Origin: Diadema setosum
Lineage: Eukaryota > Echinodermata > Echinoidea > Diadematoida > Diadematidae
Direction of reading: 5' to 3'
Length of the DNA: 64,000 nucleotides
Assembly (NCBI GenBank): GCA_033980235.1
Contig: CM067076.1
Location: forward strand, 31,985,383 to 32,049,382
The position numbers and the translations under genes are program-made. Shown here one piece after another: positions 34,448 to 48,333 of the stretch. The notes under the pieces were generated by a model that was not told where the DNA came from, did no database searches, and saw only the letters and a list, made by a program, of their open reading frames with translations. The number at the start of each line of letters is the position of its first letter. Position 1 is the stretch's first letter.

Positions 34448-37400
34448 GGGTCCCACATTTTATTACGACCTCTTTGTTTTATTATATCTCAAACTTTGAA
34501 TTCCGCTTAGAATTGCATACGCTTTAATATTTCATATAATTATTTGGTTTCTAGTAATCTGGTACATCTGAATCCCCACATCAATCAATACTATCATCCC
34601 TATAACCTGTAGCCTTAGATCATTTAGATCGCATATACCTTAAAATATATTCTGAATCAAAGACTTAGTTATTTTAGAATTGATATCTTACACGGAATTA
34701 TTTCAATCAGAAATCATTTCTCGCCATGGGCATCTCTTACAAAAACCTCGCTACATTTTGTTAAAGCTCCTCAGAAACGATCGCTCTGACTTTTATTTTT
34801 TTTTATAGGAGTGCAAATGTAACACAAATATTGATATCTCGCAGATACGAGAAATCATGTTACACAAGAAAATTCAAATTACCGGAGTCTTGCTTACAGT
34901 TATATAAACATGATAATAAAATGTTCCAATGTCTTTCCTGCATGCAAATAATTCATATTTTTGGCCACAAATAGAACAAAATCACTGAATTTTCCTTAGT
35001 TTGTCAATTATCAAATCAGGCAAAAAAAAACCAACAAACCAAACAAACAAACAAACAACCAAACATTGAAAACGTACCCATGTTGTTGTTGTGATGAGGA
35101 ATCAACATGGTATTTGTTACATTTGCTTTGGAAACTATTTCCTGTCAAAGTTTACCTGGCATCCGCTGGATAAGTTTCCTCATGGGCGTGGTTCTCAGGT
35201 TGGGTCTAGCAGGGTCCTCTTGAGTGGAGTGGGTTAGGAGCGCCCTCCAATCGTCGATGTTGAGGAGTCTGATTGCCAAAGACCTGCAGAAACCATTGGG
35301 AGGAGGAATTGTACTGTGACAAGCTTGAGGTGGAAGGGGGGTAATATTACCCCCTAGAAAGGAATACATTGCATGAGAGAGAGAGAGAGAGTGAAATATA
35401 CAATACAAAACATACCAAATGTATAATAAGTCATATCGTGTGTTTTTTTTTTCCCTTTGGCCCAATCCATGATAATGTTCTGTTCTCTTTATACTCCAGT
35501 TTCCATATTAGCAAGCTAAGACAAATATTGATAAGAAACAAACAAACTATTAAAGGTATAGTTTACCTTTGGGAGCAGCGATCTTAAAAAAAAAAAAAGA
35601 GTTACCACATTTGATGCATATGTGTAGGTCAGTTGTATCACAAGACATCCTATTATATAAAAAAAAATGCAATAAAGCCTAAAATATAGGGAGATATCAC
35701 TGTGTTTCTCATCAAACCATAACTGTAGACAGTTTAGTCTATAGAAACAATTTTATTACAACTATTGTTCACATTTTCTATACAACAATACTTAACATTG
35801 ATTATACTAATACAAACTTTTTACATTGGTTGTTTCTATCCCTCACACACATTTTAGAACTACGGTGAAGCACTAAATCTGGGGTTTCATCTGCAAATGG
35901 TAGATTACTAACTTACTCATGACCTTCCTCGATGGCGTGGTCCAGACAGTTGAAACCTTTTGCATCGCATGTCAGTACATTGTTCTCATCTGTGGCTTCC
36001 AGCAAAATTTCCAGGAGAGATTCGCTACCGATGCAACAGGCGTAGTGAAGAGGTGTCACCTGTCGGTATTTAAAATGAAATGATCAAAATAAAATAAGTT
36101 TGATCACGTGATGGTGGAACATTTTACTATATTAAATGGGTTATTCAAATACCGGTTAGTGATTGGCCAAACACAGTCACGTGATGGAGGTACATTCGTT
36201 ATGTTCGCCCATGGGCGAACATTCTTGTAATGTTCTCCCATGGGAAAACATTTTCACGTAACAAATGACAGAAGGCCTAGGACCGCGCGCGCACAGTGCA
36301 TGCATTAATTGGCTCTGCGCGAGCGCGCGATCGAGTGCGTTGTGCTGCTGGTGGTTGACATTCACGTATTTGACCAAAGATCGTAAGATCTTTGATTTGA
36401 TCAACGTATTTGACTAACCCATATAATATAACAGATGATGACTTTTGTGGTCGGGAACATGTACCAAACGTTCCGCCCTCAGGGTTTGAAATGCTATTTC
36501 GGGAGGCTATAAGTCCTTCAATAGCATTTCAAACCCTTCGGGTGGAACATTCGGTATGTTCCCTCCCCGCCAGTCATCATCTATATAATGCTTTCTTATG
36601 GATAGCATATTTTGTTCCGTTCTTCCATGAGAGAGCATTTCCTTATACACGACGCCAATATTCTATAAGAGACGAAAGGCTGGGCATGCGCCGGAAAAAA
36701 AGAAACACAAAAAAAAACAAGTGTGTATGACGGGGGATTGTTGATTTGATATTCATGCAGTCTAACGAATGCAGACTTTCGTCATCAGAGTCCGTCAAAA
36801 TGTCCTAATATAAGCGTCTGCAATGTTGCAGTTGGGAGGTGTGAATTCCCTATGCTCCTTCGCCGGTCGCCGTCTTAATATTATCATTAACACTTACAAC
36901 AAGCGGTTGGAAAAATTTATAATATTTGGTAGACAAATGCAATATGCGGTTAGACATTCTTTTGAATTGAAGTGGCTTTATCTAGTCATGGCTTAGTGCC
37001 AATTTATTGATCCATCAACGCAGTATTATTTTGCGTTGTAGAACAGTTTCCTATGCCACTATTTCTGACTATCTCGTTTGGCGAAATGAAAAACTTGCAT
37101 ATAAAAATTCATTTCATTTCATTTTATTTCCACAACTTGCACAACTAATAAAAAAAAAAAGAATGAACAATACAGGACAACATGTCAATCATATGCAATA
37201 CAGAGTGTGGAGGAAGAAGCAAAGGCCACTGACCTGTCAAGGCTTCTCCCAATTAAAAGGTAACAATTATGATTAGCACCCACGAAACAATACGAAAAAG
37301 AACAAAATAAAACAAAAAAAAAACTCTTGATATATATACTATCATCTATGAAAAGGGGTCTACTGCAGGAAGTCACTATTGCACATATATCATTTTACAG

Positions 37401-40400
37401 TATATTTTTTTTATGTTTTCTCTTGAATGAAGACATAGAAAAACACTGCTTAATATTATCTGGAAGACTATTCCACATCTTAGGGCCGAAATATCTTATT
37501 GTTGATCGTGAAAACTCATACAGTGTACTTAAAATTGGGTAATCTATAATCTTCTTCGTTAATGAAGAGAATTAACCTCCTCCGCAGAAATTTAAAAATA
37601 TGTAGACATTTTTCAGTTACATTACAATTACATGATGCCATCATTTTCCCTCCACTTCCTTTGAAAATCACATCCACCTGCGTGCGCGAAAAAAAAAAAT
37701 ACCCACTAGCAAAACAGCTTCCGCTCATACTTAGTTCGCACACTTGAGGGCGAGAACACTGTCCCAAAATGAGCGGGAATCAAGGGCCGCAGGAATGACG
37801 ACATCACAATCAAATTAGAACAGAGCGTCTTTACCTTCTCATTGTCACCTGTCATGATGAGTTTTTTGTCGGCCTTGATCAGGAGTGCAGTAATTTCTTG
37901 CTGATAATGTTCAATGGCCATATGGAGTGCCGTCTTCCCTTCGTTGTTTCTGTGTCGAAGATGTTACAGAAAACAAATTCAAATTTTAGTGATGATAACT
38001 GAAGCAATAATGAAGCATTTCTTTATATGAATAAAATGAATAACAAGAACTGAAGCAATAGTGTATTATTTATAACAATGATGATAATGATAACGAAGGT
38101 AATAACAATGTCTATACACTGATGATAATAAACTACAATAAGAATCAGTGATGATGATTTAAAACAATAAGACATCAGATGCTGGTCTCCATATAGGCAG
38201 AATGTATATCAATAACATGTATCATTAACATGCTGATGACACTACTTTGCTATAGATCCGATTTGATAAATTACAAGTTTCAACACAGAACATTTGAAGA
38301 AGCATGCAAAGCATGGGAAATGAAAATCAACACCTCAAAGTATCGAATAATGTCAAAGGAACAACTTGAAGGTGACATCATAAAAGATGATGACGCAATA
38401 GAAAAGACAGACGAGTTCGTCTTTCTTGGCAGTACAGTTTACCATCAGTAGCAAATGATGTTAAACGAAGGACTAGCCTTGCAGCCCAGGCTGCCTTGCG
38501 GCCGTCTCAAAGGAACACATATGGTCAAACCACAACATCACGAGAACTTTAAAGATGGGAATCTATGAAGCTCTCATGCGACCAATCGACACTTATGGTG
38601 CTGAAACATGGACCCTAAGGAAGGCAGAAATAAGTAGATTCGAATCCTTTGAGATGAGATGTCTCAGGACCAATGCCGGCATTCATCTCCTAGACCGCAT
38701 CTGGAATGAGGACATCAGGAAGTCTCTGAATGTCACAAGATCCATCAGCCAAGAAATCACCTCATGCAGAATGAAATGGTTTGGGCACGTCATCCGTGTG
38801 CCAAAGAATCGCCTGCCCCGTGAAGCTTACTATAACGACTTCCACACAGAACGGCCACCTGGACGCCCTCCTCTCCGGTGGAAGGACCAACAACGCAGTG
38901 ATACAGGAACATCCCTGCCGAACCTAGCCTATTGTCAAGACCCTCTCGCTCTATGGTGAAGAGAGACCAGCTGAGTGGGGTTGCTTTCGCGCTCGGTTTG
39001 GCTCTCTTCGCTCACCCATTACAGCAAGAGGGTCTTGACAAAAGGCTATGCCGCCCCTTGAAAACCAAGCAAGGACAGGTAGGGATTGGAGTGAGCTCAC
39101 TCGGAGGAGAGCAATGGGACACGCCGTCTTACGCCTGTAAGTCAGTAAGTCAAGACTAGAATCATGATGATAATGACAATGATAATGATTACAATCTTCT
39201 TTCTGGCTCTACGCCACAGACTCGCTCAATATTCTACGTTTACTATACAGGGCACATTGCATTCTTTTTGAAGTGTTTTGCCACTCGAATAATAACTGAC
39301 TTAGCATAGAGGTCAACGCCTCGCTTGACCAGAAGGCGAACGGCGACGGTATGCCCCTTCCACGCAGTCAGGTGAATGAGTCTATTGCCGTCATCATCAC
39401 TGACTTCTTTCCAACTATTGTGCTCTTCCAGAAGCACAGCTAAGGTCCTGAAGACGGAGAGATTAAAAAAAAAGAATTAATACATAAATACTTATTAACT
39501 TAACCCTATTCCAACTGGGGGGGGGGGGGTCAAATTGACCCCCCCCCCTCGACGTTTCGCGCCACGATTTCGCAACGCGCAAAGCTTTTGCCGCGTCGTT
39601 TCACAACTTTTTTCATTGAAGTCTCCCGCATATTTTGAGACCAAATTTGCGAGGTCCGGGTACATCGTTTTGAAGTTACGTAATGTTTTGCATATGCACG
39701 TCAACCAAAAAACAGCTCAAATTCATGATATCGTGTGCAAATCCAATGCAAATTGTGTTTTTTGGTTAAATTGATATAAATTAGATTATTTCAACTTTTA
39801 ACCATTGAAATTAATCAATTCTAGTGTAGATAAGCCTGAAAAAGTGCCTGCAACAAGTTTTGGCAAAAAAAAAAACCAATAGAAAACAAAAGGTTGAAAA
39901 AACAATAAAATACATAAGAAATTAACAAAACAATAAAAAACAAAAGAAATTAATTTCAATTGAGCTATTTTTTTTACACGAAAATTGTTTGATGTGTCTT
40001 GAGGAATTCTGACACAAAAATTTAGCAATTCTCCGGTCTTTTTAATGGAGTTATAGGTGAAAATATGATTTCATGCCAAAATTTGCATAATTAATTTATT
40101 AAAAATAGAAAGGCAATATTTTTCTATTGTATGACGATGTAATCTTGTAGTTGATATCCAGCTCTATCTTCAGGCAAAATTTTGCGGTGATCGCGCGATC
40201 GGCGGCCGAGATCTGAAGGGGGGGGGGGTCAAATTGACCCCCCCCCCCCTCAGTAAAAACTTGGTCTCAAATAGCCCAGTTAGAATAGGGTTAATATAAT
40301 AACAAATTTAAAGAAATATTTCACTGACTGCTAAACTAAGTAACTACATGTAAATTAATAATAGATCAATACACAAATAACCATATGGATATCTGCGAGA

Positions 40401-43400
40401 TACTGAATAGATAATTACTACCAAAACCAGAATCCCGTGATTTACCTAGTGAGAAGGGAGTTTTTAGTTTGACTTTGAATTCATTATTCATATAACTACT
40501 CCGACAACAATCATGTAACCGAAGTAACAGATTTACGTCTCCGCTAATTGACTGCACAACGGGGAGAAAGTAGTATGGGCCTAGGCTGTGACTTTGGCAC
40601 TTTAATAGCGCCATCTTGTTTACCTTTCCCTGTAAAAGTTTGCTCGAAATTTGAATATAGATACGTCGAATATACACTTCCTTGCATATTATCGAGGGAC
40701 TTACTCGGTGTGCCCGTTGGAGGCGCTCTCCAGAACTAATTCCTCTGTCGCCTCGCTGCGCATGTGTTGTTTAATTTCTGGAAACTCCATAATAGCCTGA
40801 AGAAGTGTAGTCAGCAAACAATTAGAATTCCTGTTTGGTTTGTAACATTAACTAACAACGCTCAATGTTATGCAACGTCAACACAGAGGTAAAGATGCAA
40901 TAATGTAAGTATCTTTGTTTGTTTGTTTTGCCTTTTCTAAAGGCCGCTATAGGAAGCTCAAATTTTAAGGGAAAAAAAACAAATTTGTCTTTCTTGTACC
41001 GAAAACACTCTGCCCTTCATACTAACTAGAAAAAAAAAAAAAAGAAGAAGAAATAGTTCTCTGCTGCCCGGGAATTAGTGAGACTATGAGTTAAGCTTAT
41101 AATAATGATATCAACCTTCGAATCCTTCTCAGTGTGCGAAAAAGGAAATCGCCCTTAAACAACTAAATCATTAGGTTTGACAATATTCACCTTCGGTTGA
41201 CAATTATTATTCAAAGTTTCTTAGAACGTCACACACAGACAAAGTTGTAATCTATCAACTTATCAGTGTTATTATGGATGCAGTTTTGAACACGAAACTC
41301 TATTAAATACAACATGCAAAGAAGCTTGAGCGCCTAACAGGCTGCCAGCACTGTTTTTGGCTCTCTGTGTTCTTTTGAAATTTGATGACTTTGTGGTTGT
41401 TACTATGAAGTGTTAATGTTGCAATATTAGCATGTTTTAATTTGGTTCCTTATTATGTTCTAATATCTGGTTCAGATTGCTGAGTTTTAACATTCAGTTT
41501 TTTTTTTTTTTTTTTTGACGCACTCATATCATTTAAAACTACAGGTACAATGACATTTTCCAATATGAATTCATTAGATTTTATATTTTAAAAAAAGTAT
41601 TTGAAAAGTATAATCCAATATGTTTTATATGTTATCTTTTATTGTATTGATGAAATTATGTTATTCTTATGTCATTTTACTATGTATACACAATCATCGA
41701 AATGCAGCTACTCAGCTGCGAAGATGATTGAATAAACCATGAATTGAATTGAATTGAATTGAATTGAATTGAATTGAATTGAATTGAAAGCCACGTCAAT
41801 CATGCATTTGATCGAATTAACGATTGTAAACTGTCCACAAAATGGTGCAATGGTATGTGTTTTACGATCACCCATCTTTCGGCAGATACTAGGAAGATTT
41901 CTTCTGTTTCTGGCTGCACCTTAGGAAAGGACTTATGCAACTATACAACTACATAATTCTGAGATAATCGCAGGGCAATTCTATTTATTAAGACAAGAAT
42001 GATTATTGAAGGTTGCACTTCCAAACGAAAAAAAAAAGTCTCAAAAATATTTGAAATCTCTTGGTTTCGGCAGAGTCGTCACACTGCAAATGTCGTTTTT
42101 TTATGAAACGTCCGCTAGATGTTTGAAATCACCTTGACAACTTCACTCTTGTTCTTGGAGACAGCCCACTGGAGAACATCGAATGCCACCGAGTCGTTGA
42201 GCTTTTCCAGCCGGTAGGTGATCAACTCCCGAAGCGCCCCCATCCCGCCGTGGTCGCAGGCGTACCTGAGCACCGATGGTATTCCGTCCACTGTTCCCAT
42301 TTCAATTATTGGCGAGCTTGGGAATAGAATACGAAGAGAATATTGAAAAGAAATCAGCAAATGATAATGAATAAAGACGCAGCAAGAAGATACGATATAT
42401 AATTTGTTTGAAAGAATTAAGATATGTCGATATATACATCGAATATTATGTGATAGGATATTCCAACCACCTAAATCAGAAAGGAAATAGGAAGAAATTT
42501 TAAAACAAAACTTAGATTGGACTAAAATATAGTGTTCCTCATACATCTACTCTGATTCAAAGACTTCGTTATTTTCAGTATAAAATTTCACATAGAAATA
42601 TTGGTGTTAACAAATTACTTTTTGCAATGGGGCTATCTGACACACACCTCTGTACGTTTTGTTCGAGCTCCACAGAAACAATATTGCACATCAGTTTTGG
42701 GAATGTGGCGCTACCCAAAGGTTTATTGCTCAAATACAAAAAAAAAAAAAAAAAATCACGTTACAGAATAAAACGCAAATTACTAAAAGTTCGTTTATAT
42801 TTGGTTCGACAGAAATTCCAAAATGTTACAGCGTGGTTTATTTGTACGCAAAATGTAAGAAATAAAAAGAAATCGTCACATTTCAGCCAATTTTGTAAAT
42901 TTTTAAAGCAAGCAAAGAAAGTAGACGAATATAAGTATGTCTGAGAAAACTAAAGGTTTTGTATCTAATATTAATTGGAATCGCATTTACATTATTTAGT
43001 TGTTTCGCAGTTGCCTGTCAAATTTGGATAATTTGTCTTTATGTACTGTATGTGACATTTATTTTGTACCTGAATGTTTATATATGAATAAAATTTCTTT
43101 GTGAAAAAAAAAAGAGAATACGAAAATGGTCAGTGAGAATCGATATGGAAAAACTTGGCTTGAGATGTACGCACACATTTCCTTTGAGTTTGAGTTTCGG
43201 GTTTTGGAAAAATATGTTTTCTACACAGTCATGGCTAAGATAGATAAAATGCTTGGGCAGTATTAAAGGACAAGTGTCATGCCTACCGGCAAAAACACTA
43301 CCTTCCCTGGACTCGAACTAAGCGTCTCACACTGCGGTGGTGAAACCTATATAAGGTTATTTCCACGCACGTTTTGCTCAGTAAATGGCTGGTTGTGTGA

Positions 43401-46400
43401 GTTGACGGTGAGTTAAAGGTAGCAAAATTCAAAATATTTGCAATTTTTCACATAACAATTAAGGAAGGATGATGCTTATAACGACACTTTTGTGAAGCTA
43501 ATGAAAAGGAATCTGAATTCGTGTTTGTTGAAGTCGTGTGCATCTTAATTATGGTTGTATTGACTTTGTACACAAACACATTATGTGTATTTGCAAATTA
43601 TGACTTCCAACGAAGAGCGAAGAAAATATTTCGAAATTCTGTAGTTGGGGAGGTTACGTCTTCTAAATCTCCCTTGAAGAAACATTTTAAAAATGAATTC
43701 CGACATTTAAAAAATGCATCACAGAGGAACTTATGGAATTAAGCAACGTTGAAAAAAAGTTAGATTCGAGTGATGCTCTTTTGTTCTTTTAATCATTAAA
43801 CAAGGTAAGAAGCACTCGGTGAAAACGATAAGCAGACAAACAAACAAGCTACTGGACTTAGTTTCCAATCACCTCATCAGCTTGCACAGCTCCTTCACCG
43901 CTTCCGACTGATCATATTTGGAGGCCGAGTGCAGCGGCGACAGATTTTCCTCTGTGAGCTGGTTCACTAAGATAGGGCAGCGCTCATGCACGAGTCGAAT
44001 GACATCCAAGTTTCCCGCCTTGCCCGCCGCGTGCATCAGACTCTCGCCCTTCTTCGACCTGACGGCCAGGAGCTTTTCCCCCGTCGACATTACGCCGTCG
44101 CCATCGATGTCGCCTGCGTCGTCTGCGGGCGCATCTTTGGGACACACTGCGTATGGGAACAAAGACTATAGTATCCCAGCATGCCCTCCCACAGGGTCTT
44201 CCTCCTCTATTAACAAGTTGTTTTTCGATAATGTGATCGTGAGTAGAACATCGTGTTGACATTACGAAGTTGAACTGTGTGTGGATGTTCCACGATTAAT
44301 GCAAGAAAAAGTAATGATTCGCTTTTCTCTGCTGTCGGCAGTAGCTTTATCATGTTTATTATTCACTTTTATTCAAGCTATAGGCCACTACGATCCTTCC
44401 CCATTCAAAGGTGGCCTTTGATAGATATTCCATTGCAAGCAAGACAAATTACGTAATATAGATATAACATGAGGATGGTATTATAATCATTTTCTGTTAA
44501 CGCGTTTAAGTTGGCAGATAAATAAAAAGAGATATTACCAATATCAAGACAGGTTTTGGCGAGCTGCTCATCTCCGGTCTTAACGGCCTGATGAATGGTA
44601 GAAATACCTTTCCGGTTCTTAGCTAGCAATATCTGCCAAGGGAGAGCAATGAGAGAATCCCTTACAGTAAACTTCACGTTGCATGTTTTACCTTATCTTT
44701 CCCATATCTACAACAAATTCCCATTCTATATTACATCCCATCCCTATCTCCCCCCCCCCCAATCTAACGGCACAGCAGGTTGAAAGTGAGAATCGTCCAT
44801 TATATCGATAATTTTGTAGTTTTTGTTTTGATAGACTCACCGATTCAGCATAAAAGTGTACTCAACTTGAGATTGTGTAGATTTGGAAACATAGTTGGTT
44901 GTCCAGATTAAAATGTTGAAAGAGACTGGAATCATTTGTTTCTAATGAATGAAGAGATACTACTCACTGATTCTATTATTACTTTCTTATATCCCTTTGA
45001 GTATATTTGGGATATTCGGTGCAAATTCAATATATTGTTTGTTACATAAAAGAACAATAATTAATTTTTCTGGAGATTGGAGAGGTAATACTACTACTGC
45101 TACTACTACTACTACTACTACTACTAATAATAATAATAATAATAATAACAATAATTGCATTTATATGGCGCATTACATGAATGTTTGTAAGATATGTCTG
45201 TTAATCTCATGACTATATGTGATTTGATTCAATTTCATTGGCTGTTTTGTCCTTTCGTTAACGGGTACATTGTATTTCTGTTATCATCAACGAAATCTGA
45301 CACGATGCCTTTCCTTGTTAATTTTAGCCATAAAATCTTAGTTGTGTCAAAATTGGATTCATTTTCACGTTTCACAAATATGAATAAAGTGAAATGGAAG
45401 CCAAAGAAATACCTCCTCAACGACGTAATCTTTCTCCCTACAGATGGCGACGAACTTCAGCGCATATGCTGTCTCCCCTCGCTTCAAGATCAAGAAGAGG
45501 GGCGTGTTGCCCCATGGATCACGTGACAGCGGGTCGGCCCCTGATTGGAGGAGAATAATGGCCTTGGCAAACTTGGCCTGCAGAATGGCTGCTATCAGGA
45601 TGGAAACAGGATGTCCGCCGTATCTCACCGGACTCTACTCCCGCGGTGATTGTAGGAGAGATGGGGATCACATTGATTACAGCAATGATAAATGAAGCAA
45701 TGATAATAATAATGACGCTACCGATAGTGATACCACAAATAACAAGGGTTATCTTTCTATGGATGATATCATTTTCATAGCAAATTAGTGTAAAATTTCA
45801 AAAACAAGAAGATCACCACAATACCAACGAAAGTAACAACATCAGCAACGATAATGATGCCTTTATACATGATGGAGACAACAACATTGCCATACTGAGA
45901 TCAGAATGGAGCCTGAGTTAACAATCTAAAAAGGCAAAGCATGATCGATACACCGTGCAGGATGTAAGATATCGATATGATACCTGCCGACTCTCCTCAC
46001 CTCTACGTTTGCGTCGGAATGTTTGCTTTCCACGAGGATTTTGAGGACGTTTTTGTGTCCCTTCAGGTTGACAGCCATCAGCAGAGGCGTTAGGCCGCTT
46101 CGGTCCGGCACGTTGACCTTAGCGTGACGATTCACAAGCGAGGTGACGATCAACTGCATGCAGTTCTTCTTGACCTGCAAAACAACCAGTACCACTTCCT
46201 GCGTGAGCCTTAAGTGTAGGGCTCACACCTGTAAATAAAATGGAATGTCCCAGACCCCTTCACAAATTCTTACCAAAGATACCAAAATAAATGAAGAAAA
46301 AATAATTAAAAATCAATAAAGCAGTTTGGCATAAAACTGAATAGCTGCAGATATTGAGTATGAATTCCTCTACAAACTGCATATTGGTTTGGAGATGAAA

Positions 46401-47426
46401 GCTTTTCTCATGGAATTTGAAGGGACTATATTTCATTGGGTGCATGTACAGAAAATAGGTGATTTCTTGAGTGACAATGACTCGTAGTCAGGCTTTGCGA
46501 ACCCTTGGACAGAGTTTGAGCTGAAGAACCTGCCTTTGAAATTTGATGGATGACAGGGTATAGCTCACTTATCCAGGTTAGTGAAGATGAAACACTTCAT
46601 TTCTCCCAGCTATTTTACAGAATTTTTTGAATTTTGAATTTTAACACACGTCTCTATGGGGAATTATTATTTATCCGTGTGAGCACTACAGAGAAGGCAT
46701 GCAATGCACACAAGTCAATGGGAAGTATTCATCCCATACAAGCTCTGCTGGATTATGTTGATCTTTTCTGTCAAATCCCTCCCCCTCTACACCCCTACCC
46801 CCGTACCCCCCCCCCCATACCCCCTAACTCTGCTTAACTACAATTTGTTTTCTTATTATGTTCTTGTGGTATACTAGATGTTAGTATAGTCATCAGTATC
46901 ACACAACTTTGAATGATTGTGTGATAATTTTAATGTATTTCTTTGTTTGGGCTTCCACTGAAACAGCTCAAAATTCATAAAGTTAATCTGTTTGATAAAT
47001 CAAAGTGTTTTACAGTACTTTGTGGCAATAAGGTGATGATGACACCCCCATAATCAAAGATAACTGCCTGCATCTATGTATTCATCTCGTGAAGAACTGA
47101 TCAACACTGCAAGATTTATTTTTGAAAAAACTCCAAAGGGCATCACTTTCAAAAGTTTCTCTTTGAGAAGTTTTATAACCCTTCAATGTGCAATTCCTCA
47201 TATGATGTAGGGGCAAATATAATCAAAAACACATTTATGATGTTGAAAGCTCAATTAAGAAATATGACCGCAAAAAAAAAGAAAAAAAAAGGGGGGGGGG
47301 GATTGTTCAGAAAGCATCATGGGCGGTACACAACGCTGGCAGCCGCCCTGTCTTATAAGTTTCGTACATTGATCATTATGATTGCGTATGCAACTCTTCA
47401 ACTTCCTTTGATTAAGAAATAGTGCT

Positions 47427-47492
<66 letters not shown>

Positions 47493-48302
47493 TATTACTT
47501 TCTTCCCGCTTTATTTCTTCTTATAATTTTCTGCATGTATATGTATGACAGGATTGGTAATTTGAGACCGGCAATGACGTACTGTGATGACAATCGCTAA
47601 ATCTGTAAATAGACGGGGTAAAAAGGTACAGTACTGGTTGAGGTGAGGATTCAGCTTGTAGGCCTAACGTTTTGGGAGATGTTTAGAAACCACTCTATGA
47701 TATGTTAAAGAGCATACCATTCCAAGGGGAATCAAAAGTTTATTGGATGAAAATCGGTTTTGAAATGACTGAGATATCTAAAAACAAGGTAAAACAAAGA
47801 GATCCTCATAAAAGTCGTGGCATGTCAATTTTATTAGGATCGCTTTTTCGGATATCTCTGCCATTTCAAGGCCAATTTTCATCAAATAAACGTTGAATCC
47901 TTCTTGAAATTACATGCTCTTTCATATTTCACAAGAGGTTTCTCATTATCTCACACACACACAAAAAAAAATATTATAAACCTGAATTCTCACCTCAACC
48001 AGTACTGTATAGTCCCTTTAAGGTGACAATCTTTATCAACAGTAATATAAATGAATGTTATGTACGACCATCAATATAGATTTGATTGTCTCCATGGTTC
48101 TCTGCGGGAAAGATTATCATCTAACTGGTCTATATACTAAAATATTTCTGCATGTATTTCAAACCAGAGTCCGTTGTTTTTTGTCTTTTGTACGGTATTC
48201 ACAAGCCGATCTGAAAATATCAGTACCCAATTAAAAAAGAAAAGTAACATAGACGCCACATCCATCCCTATGCCAACGAACAAATACAAAATATAAAACA
48301 CA

Positions 48303-48333
<31 letters not shown>

